From Diaporthe sp. PMI_573 (lineage: Eukaryota > Ascomycota > Sordariomycetes > Diaporthales > Diaporthaceae), in NCBI GenBank assembly GCA_021399435.1, contig JAJTUP010000006.1:310001-374000 (forward strand): a stretch of 64,000 nucleotides of DNA, in the 5' to 3' direction. Positions 58,101-64,000 of the stretch are shown here, piece after piece (position 1 is the first letter of the stretch; each line of letters starts with the position of its first letter). A program made the position numbers and the translations under genes. The notes under the pieces were generated by a model. That model had not been told where the DNA came from. It did no database searches and was given only the letters and a program-made list of their open reading frames with translations.

Positions 58101-58651
58101 GCCAGAACCTGAAAGTGGAAAATCCAGACAAGTACCACTTTAACGCCAAGACACTTCTCCCAGATCTCGTGGACATCTTCCTGAACCTGGGGAATGCGCA
58201 GAGCTTTGTAGAAGCTGTTGCGGCTGATGGTCGGTCATACAAGGCAGCGACCTTTGACAGAGCGTCTGACATCATGACGAAGAAGGCGCTCAAGGCCCCT
58301 GAGGAATTGTCCGCCTGGAACGACCTGATCGCTCGGATTGCTAAGGCGAAGGAGGAGTTTGATCAGGCCGAACTTGACTTCGGCGACATCCCGGCCGAGT
58401 TCGAAGATCCATTGATTGGCGACCTGATGAAGGACCCAGTAATTCTGCCATCGCAGAACATCGTTGACAGGTCTACAATCATTCAACACCTTCTCTCGGA
58501 TGAGAAGGACCCGTTCACTCGGCAGCCGATGACGATTGACGACGTCGTTCCCGCAGATGACTTGCGGCAGCAGATCGACGCTTGGAAGACGGAGAGGCTG
58601 GCTGCTGCCAAGGCAAAATCTGCTGAGTCGATGGACACAAGCGAGGGCTGA
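55137..58651 (+). CDS. UFD2: Ubiquitin chain-elongation factor E4 (Ufd2), U-box protein
   Basis: Four exons: 55137..55199, 55296..56026, 56078..56291, 56363..58651; 1098 residues. Joins give KEKMEQIRRRRLEKLG at the N-terminus, LPDLFSREPNLKHDTL, and DYRPHVNALKLYSKFPPLLD. The Ufd2P core runs from about residue 330 to 990 (LGPFFRISPLQP, FVRASLGTRHKLLDWFAYIM, FLESSEYVRNPYLKSTLVTL). The C-terminal U-box starts at about 1010 (IPAEFEDPLIGDLMKDPVIL, VDRSTIIQHLLSDEKDPFTR). Ufd2 extends short ubiquitin chains on substrates, working with Cdc48 in degradation pathways. The second intron (56027..56077) is 51 nt and stop-free, so retention would insert 17 residues; its branch site ctaat and acceptor ctag are good. 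The end MDTSEG is typical. Confidence 0.95.
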
Positions 58652-59403
58652 TCCCGGAGATATCAACTACCGGGCGACACATAGCTAGGGCTCTTTTCTC
58701 TCGACACAGCGTTCACGCGTATGCAAAGTAGGACTTACGGAGGTAACGGGGTAGTAAAACTTCGCTTTGATTTTCTTGGTTGCATAGATATTGCTGGAGT
58801 TGGGGCAAGACGAGATCGCAGGGCTGTGTGAGACACCTCCGGGAAATCATTTGAGGAAATGGGGGGTGCGCACAGCACGTCGCCTATGTTGAGGCTGCCC
58901 CCCTCACTGGACCCTGTTTAGGTTTTACATAGAGCCTGCAGAGCCCATCATGAAGAATGAAACATCACGAATGAGGACTATTCGACAATTGGAATCCTGA
59001 TGTCATGATGAGCATGGTTGCAGCTTGGTTGCTGCCGAATCGAAGGATCACCATGAAAGGTTAATATAAGGTTCGTGCCGGTGGGTGTGGATTCACACTC
59101 CGATAACCGTACTTGGCATCGCGACAATCCCCCGGCGAACGAATATTACTATAAATAGAGGGGGGTGCAACCCCTATGCATAAGCCATATCGTCATTACA
59201 TATGATTCACATTATTCGCTCCACGCCCAGGCTCCCTCTCGACGACTCATGCAACATTTTGGTCTCAGATCCCGCAACGCGACATCTGCTCGCCTGATGT
59301 TGATCGAGTGCAGGGGCCAAAAACGACTCGCCCGCACAAGCTGATCGACGCGTCACGACGAGCCCTCACGCACACACAAACATGTTCAGCCGGACACGCC
59401 AAG
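58652..59403. other. Intergenic region before the second TBC gene
   Basis: No gene was recognised. An AT-rich TATAAATA-like site occurs near 59150, about 250 bp upstream of the next start codon. Confidence 0.5.
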
Positions 59404-62400
59404 ATGGATGCCGAAGCTTCAACATCTCCACATGAGCTTGAGCGCTCCATTTCACAAGCGTCTGTCCACTCGACCAGGTCGCAGAGATCGGCGACGGTGC
59501 GCGCGACCAGCAGGAGGAGAGGCAAGCTGACATCACAACCTTCCAGCTCCGCCACCTCGATCGCCGAATCAGACAAATCCCTCGTCTCCTTCCCGAGCTT
59601 CTCGCCCGTCTCCCCACGCGACGAGGTACCCAGCACCCCCTCCTCGCCGTCGCCCGCCCCAGCCGCGGACGGCGCAGACGAGGTCACCCCAAGCGCTGCT
59701 GTCCCTTACGTCCAGCCCCCGCCGCCGCGGGAAGATACACCGACACGTCCCCCAGCCATCGTTGAGACGCTCCTGACAACTGCCGACAAGCCCCTGACCT
59801 CTTCGACCCGACCACGGACCGCCCTCTTTGAGGACGACGCAGTAATATTCCAGCAGAACCTGCCAGGGGCACTGCACGTGGCAGATGACGCACACATCAA
59901 CCGGCTCATCGAGCGGCATGGCGCCCTTGGCCTGGTGCGCTCGATAGCGGAGGACCTGGCCGCGCGCGATGCCCAGATAACCGCGCTGCGGCGGCGGTCT
60001 GAGGACCGTGAGAGGGCCCTGCGGAAGATCATACTCGAGTGTGGCCTGTCCAACATGGACCTCGAGACGAGGCTGAAGGCCATCGAGCGCGAGGCCAGGA
60101 AATCGGGTGCCAGAAAGGGAGGCGTGGAGGAGCTGGTCGAGGACGCCATGTCGGAAGACTTTGCACACGGCTCGGGGCTGTTCGTGGGGGAGAACGGGGC
60201 CACGATCCGGGCTAGAAACACGGCGAACGCGGCAGACGCTGAGAACAGGGCCACGTCCAAGGGCTGGAAGGACTTTCTCTGGGGGTCTAGCAAGAACACG
60301 AGCAGCAGGGCGAGCAGCGTCAATGGTGACACTGGCAAGCAAACTGTCATCAGGGCGCCGGTGCCTGACCGCAGGCCGACGATACAGGAGGACCTGTTCA
60401 GCCCGCCGGAGCAGGCCTCGGTTAGGAGCTCGAGCCGGGCCTCGAGTATCCACTCCGTGAACACCAACAGGAAGACTTCCTTGGCGAGTTCTGTGCTGCG
60501 GATGGTTGCAGGTGGTGGGGCTTCTGTGGGACGAGATCCCGAGTCTAGAGGGCGAGCCAACAGTTCGAATGCGGCCACTTCGCTACGGACGCCTTCCGCC
60601 TCCAGCGCGAAGACGAGTGCCTCTGCAAGAGCTGTCTCCAACCAGGGAGGTCCTAAAGGGGCCCTGGCGGCCATGCGCCGCACCGCTACCCAGCACAACA
60701 TACATACTGTTTCTTCTGCGCGGAACCAGGCGCAGGAACGATGGGACACGATGACAACAGATCCGTCGGGTGAACTGGCTGTGCCCCAGGAGTCGTTTGG
60801 GCCCGTCGAGATGGACAGCATTCTGCCACCTGAGGAGCAGCCGCCCACACTGACGCGGCTCTACAACAACTACAGCGGTTCAGAGTATTTGACCGACCGT
60901 TTCGGGTTTATCTACGACCAACGAAGAAAGAAGAGGCAGCGCGAGGCTCAGCAGATGGTGAAGCAATTTAAGAGAGGGAGTCGCACAGAAACGCTGTCTA
61001 ACGGTAGGGCCAACATGTCGCCTGCGTCAACTGAGGATGGTGGCAGCATCAAGTGGGATGCCGGAAGCGACGAACGACCAAGCACGCCGTCGTCCGCGGA
61101 GGAAGCCCGAGACGAGAGCAAGCCTAAGAGGTGGCAGGACTATCTGAAGATTGCGACATTCCCCACCGAGCTACTTTCGCACACCCCTTCGATCAGTGCG
61201 CCCACGATCGAGGTTTTGGAAGGCGGCGAGATACCCATGCCCAGGTCTCCTGCCTTGATTCCCGCTGAAGACGACCGCGGATTCATACCACCAGCGATCA
61301 CTGCCACTGCAGCTGTGAGTGAGGAGCCGGTTACCGTGACGGAGGAGCCAGCCTCCGGCACCCTTGTCAAGGAGGATGCTGAGCCGGTCAGAATTCTGCT
61401 CCAGCAGCTTAGTGAGGTGCACGATGGCCTGCAGCGGGAGAAGACGGTGCGATGGAATGACTTCCTGCGCAAGGTTAGAGCGGAGCGTCGGCGCGAGGGC
61501 GAAGCTGCCAACGCCTCTGCCGCAGAGGCTGCCGCGGCACGGTTTCAAAAGGCCACGGCCATGATGCCGGAGGCGCGCGTGGCCGATGGCGAGCTGATTG
61601 GCGTTGCCAACTGGGCCAACAAGGGCAAGGTCGGCCGGGCGAAGTGGAACGAATTCAACCGCCTGGTGCTTGGCGGCATACCCGTCTTGATAAGATCCAA
61701 GATCTGGGCCGAGTGCTCTGGCGCGCTTAACATGCGCGCCCCGGGCTACTACGATGACCTGGTCAACCGCGCCGAGGTGGACGACAACCCAGAAGTGGCA
61801 CAGCAGATCCGCGCTGACATCAACCGGACCCTGACTGACAACATCTTCTTCCGCAAGGGACCGGGCGTGCAGAAGCTCAACGAGGTGCTCCTGGCGTACT
61901 CCCGCCGCAACCCAGAAGTTGGCTACTGCCAGGGCATGAATCTCATCACCGCCAACCTCCTTCTCATCATGCCCTCCGCCGAGGAGGCTTTCTGGATCCT
62001 GGTCTGCATGATCGAGAAGATCCTCCCGTCAGGCTACTACGACCACAGCCTCCTGGCCTCCCGAGCGGACCAGCAGGTCCTGCGCGGCTACGTGGCCGAG
62101 GTGCTGCCGCGGCTCTCGGCGCACTTTGACGAGCTGGGCATCGCGCTCGAGACGATGACGTTCCAGTGGTTCCTGTCCGTCTTCACCGACTGCCTGTCGG
62201 CCGAGGCGCTGTTCCGGGTCTGGGACGTGGTGCTGTGCTTCGGCGACGGGAGCACGTTCCTGTTCCAGGTGGCGCTGGCGCTGCTCAAGCTCAACGAGCA
62301 GCAGCTCCTGGGGTGCGACAGCCCCGCGGCCGTGTACACGTACATCAACCACCAGATGACGAACCACGCCATCAGTATCGATGGCCTGATCCAGGCCAGC

Positions 62401-62700
62401 GAGGGCCTCAGGAGGGTGGTCAAGCGCGAGGACGTCGACGGGAGGCGGGGGAGGGCTATCGAGGCGGAGCAGGAGCTGGTCCGGCAGCGGGAGGAGAGGC
62501 TGAGGGCTTATAAGGAGAGGAAGGCCGCTGCGGCATCGGCTTCTGCCACGGCGCCGGCTGTGGTTGAGACGGTCGTGGAGGCGCCGCCAGCCGTGCCAGA
62601 GGGCGAGACCACCGCCACGGGCGAGACGGAGACTGCTGAGAGCGCGGCTGTGGACCCCACCGCGCAGGAGCCGGCGCCGATCGAAGAAGAGGCCGGCTAA
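59404..62700 (+). CDS. TBC-domain Rab GTPase-activating protein (Gyp2/Mdr1-type arrangement uncertain)
   Basis: Intronless gene of 1098 residues. The ATG at 59404 (MDAEASTSPHELERSISQAS) was taken as the first Met in a frame that opens earlier. The N-terminal two thirds are mainly low-complexity Ser/Ala/Arg sequence, with short helical stretches near residues 160-240 (HINRLIERHGALGLVRSIAE). The TBC domain lies at about residues 755-985: GGIPVLIRSKIWAECSG, arginine finger IRADINRTLTDN (about 803), glutamine finger VGYCQGMN (about 840), and FQWFLSVFTDCLSAEALFRV. A basic, coiled-coil-like tail (LVRQREERLRAYKERKAA) and an acidic Ala/Glu end follow. It should stimulate GTP hydrolysis by a Rab GTPase; which one is not clear. 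It is clearly distinct from the Gyp5-like gene at 3.7-7 kb. Confidence 0.92.
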   Translation: MDAEASTSPHELERSISQASVHSTRSQRSATVRATSRRRGKLTSQPSSSATSIAESDKSLVSFPSFSPVSPRDEVPSTPSSPSPAPAADGADEVTPSAAVPYVQPPPPREDTPTRPPAIVETLLTTADKPLTSSTRPRTALFEDDAVIFQQNLPGALHVADDAHINRLIERHGALGLVRSIAEDLAARDAQITALRRRSEDRERALRKIILECGLSNMDLETRLKAIEREARKSGARKGGVEELVEDAMSEDFAHGSGLFVGENGATIRARNTANAADAENRATSKGWKDFLWGSSKNTSSRASSVNGDTGKQTVIRAPVPDRRPTIQEDLFSPPEQASVRSSSRASSIHSVNTNRKTSLASSVLRMVAGGGASVGRDPESRGRANSSNAATSLRTPSASSAKTSASARAVSNQGGPKGALAAMRRTATQHNIHTVSSARNQAQERWDTMTTDPSGELAVPQESFGPVEMDSILPPEEQPPTLTRLYNNYSGSEYLTDRFGFIYDQRRKKRQREAQQMVKQFKRGSRTETLSNGRANMSPASTEDGGSIKWDAGSDERPSTPSSAEEARDESKPKRWQDYLKIATFPTELLSHTPSISAPTIEVLEGGEIPMPRSPALIPAEDDRGFIPPAITATAAVSEEPVTVTEEPASGTLVKEDAEPVRILLQQLSEVHDGLQREKTVRWNDFLRKVRAERRREGEAANASAAEAAAARFQKATAMMPEARVADGELIGVANWANKGKVGRAKWNEFNRLVLGGIPVLIRSKIWAECSGALNMRAPGYYDDLVNRAEVDDNPEVAQQIRADINRTLTDNIFFRKGPGVQKLNEVLLAYSRRNPEVGYCQGMNLITANLLLIMPSAEEAFWILVCMIEKILPSGYYDHSLLASRADQQVLRGYVAEVLPRLSAHFDELGIALETMTFQWFLSVFTDCLSAEALFRVWDVVLCFGDGSTFLFQVALALLKLNEQQLLGCDSPAAVYTYINHQMTNHAISIDGLIQASEGLRRVVKREDVDGRRGRAIEAEQELVRQREERLRAYKERKAAAASASATAPAVVETVVEAPPAVPEGETTATGETETAESAAVDPTAQEPAPIEEEAG

Positions 62701-63840
62701 GCGAATCCGCAATAGAATACTTGATTTATGATTTGGGGAGCATGAGCTCGTGTCTGTCTGTCCCCCTTCCCCCCAACCCCCGTCGTCCCTTGGACACGAG
62801 CTCGGAGTACTTGTCTTGGGACTGCAGCATACCATCGGAGGACCCATTTGTTATTGATTTGAACTCGCGCTTGGTTTGGGTTTTTGCTTGTTTTGCTCTT
62901 AACCAGACAACAGTCCATCATGCATGATACCCCCCAACTTTCCCTTGTTGATAAATTCCATAGCCGTCAGCGCTCACGAAGCAAGAATACTCACCAACTA
63001 GCCTTTGTTATTTTCTCATAAACGTTCGTGTTCCTTTTTCATTTCTCGCTTGCATGAAACCCCAATGCAGCCTGCAATCTGCAGCATTGCGAAAATTCTC
63101 TTCCCCGTCGGTTGTCGGCCGAATTGCTGTCTTAGTTGGTTCAGGCTGCCCTTATCGATGTTGGCATTTGAGGCGACGAGCACGCAATCCCATGCATCCA
63201 TGAATTAATTCCTTTCCCCCTCCCTCGACAACCTCGACTCAAGCAACCACGGCCGCTGCCAAGCATTGAAGATTAGAGCATTTAAATCCCCGCCCGACTC
63301 TTCTCCCCTTTTTTGAAGCCGAGCCACACGAGCAGACTGGATCCTATTTGCAGATGCATACGTGCCCATTGGCCCGCCATGGTGTTGCGCCATATCGCAC
63401 CTCGTTGCACAATGCTTCAATGCTGGGAATACAAATCCTCTGCGCCTATGTCTCCACGTCTTCGCGTGCACATTCCCCCCACGCCCTCTTGCGTTTAGTT
63501 CAGCCGTTGGCCGTTCTTCCTGTTGTGGGATCTCGCCATGCCTGTGGGCTCTTTGCTGCTGCTTCCTAGTGGGGCCCATCCCGTCGGGTTTGACGCTGTC
63601 CTCGGCTGTCGTCGCCAGCAGTCGGATGATGAGCCACATTACGCTGCAGGCACGCAGCTTGGTCAACGATGCTTTTCGCCGCGTCGGTTGCTGCTGTTGT
63701 GGTGGAGCCTGCTGTAATTAATTCCCTTTTTGGTACTGGACTTTCCCAGCAATATCGCTGTCCCACATGTCATTGTATATAATCAGTCTCTTCCGCCTGA
63801 GTCGAGACAACAACGTGTAACGAGGTGAGTCCGCATCTCG
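62701..63840. other. Intergenic region at the right end
   Basis: 3' UTR of the TBC gene and about 1 kb without a recognisable gene. T- and C-rich stretches near 63010-63310 could be promoter or 5' UTR of a gene to the right. Confidence 0.5.
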
Positions 63841-64000
63841 ATGATGACGCGGACCGTGAAGTCTGTCCAGGCGAGGATGCTTGAGCAAAAGTCATCGAGC
63901 AGACCGGCATCCGAGAATGATCCTTCTCATGCAGCGAGCGTCACATTTGATCTGGGTGCGACACTACCTGGATCCGTTCTTCCGTTCCTGTATCCCCCCT
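63841..64000 (+). CDS. Possible start of a gene cut by the window end
   Basis: From the ATG at 63841 the frame is open to the window end (53 codons): MMTRTVKSVQARMLEQKSSS, then Pro/Ser/Ala-rich sequence. Codon use looks gene-like, but no domain is visible in so short a piece. A gtgagt motif lies just upstream (63825), so the region could also be part of a 5' UTR intron. Confidence 0.3.
   Translation, partial: MMTRTVKSVQARMLEQKSSSRPASENDPSHAASVTFDLGATLPGSVLPFLYPP

Noticed and set aside
59706..60848. 380-codon minus-strand frame
   Set aside because: Antisense of the low-complexity part of the second TBC gene; no family features.

Overview
The window comes from a filamentous ascomycete (Pezizomycotina, most likely a Sordariomycete). 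Genes carry short GT-AG introns (about 44-275 nt) with CTRAY-like branch sites. The family content is typical of mould genomes: HET domain, SOG2 of the RAM pathway, Gyp5-type TBC protein, Cce1/Ydc2 resolvase, Sec6 and Ufd2. Identifications rest on protein motifs and on splice joins that restore family sequence; no database search was run.

Layout. 1-30 kb is mostly conserved housekeeping sequence: the 3' end of a TOM1/HUWE1-type HECT ubiquitin ligase; a Gyp5-like Rab GAP; ribosomal protein eS8 (minus); the LRR protein SOG2 (minus); a 3.7 kb stretch without a recognisable gene; a short RecQ-type helicase converging on a Cce1-type Holliday junction resolvase; glutathione reductase with a probable dual start; an amidohydrolase with an atypical active site; an unrecognised basic protein; an enlarged BLOC-1 subunit 1 (GCN5L1 family); and the Tsc13 enoyl reductase (minus).

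30-47 kb is accessory and partly decayed. It holds a short-chain dehydrogenase relic with four in-frame stops, a HET-domain gene cut by one TGA, and a kinase-like gene broken by frame changes. It also holds an odd gene that keeps only the NAD-binding half of GAPDH, two small secreted proteins, short tandem repeats, and a 1204-residue multi-exon secreted protein joining an SGNH esterase, fibronectin-III-like modules and a long Cys/Gly repeat.

47-63 kb returns to conserved genes: a Zta1-type quinone oxidoreductase, a conserved-looking protein of unknown function, exocyst Sec6, the E4 ubiquitin factor Ufd2, and a second, unrelated TBC Rab GAP. The last 160 bases may begin another gene.

Functional threads. 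Membrane traffic and polarity are represented by Gyp5, the second TBC protein, Sec6, SOG2 and BLOC-1. Ubiquitin ligation is represented by TOM1 and Ufd2, DNA recombination by RecQ and Cce1, and redox by glutathione reductase and quinone reductase. The most interesting stretch is 30.9-45 kb. There, gene decay compatible with C-to-T change sits next to intact secreted proteins of unusual domain make-up.
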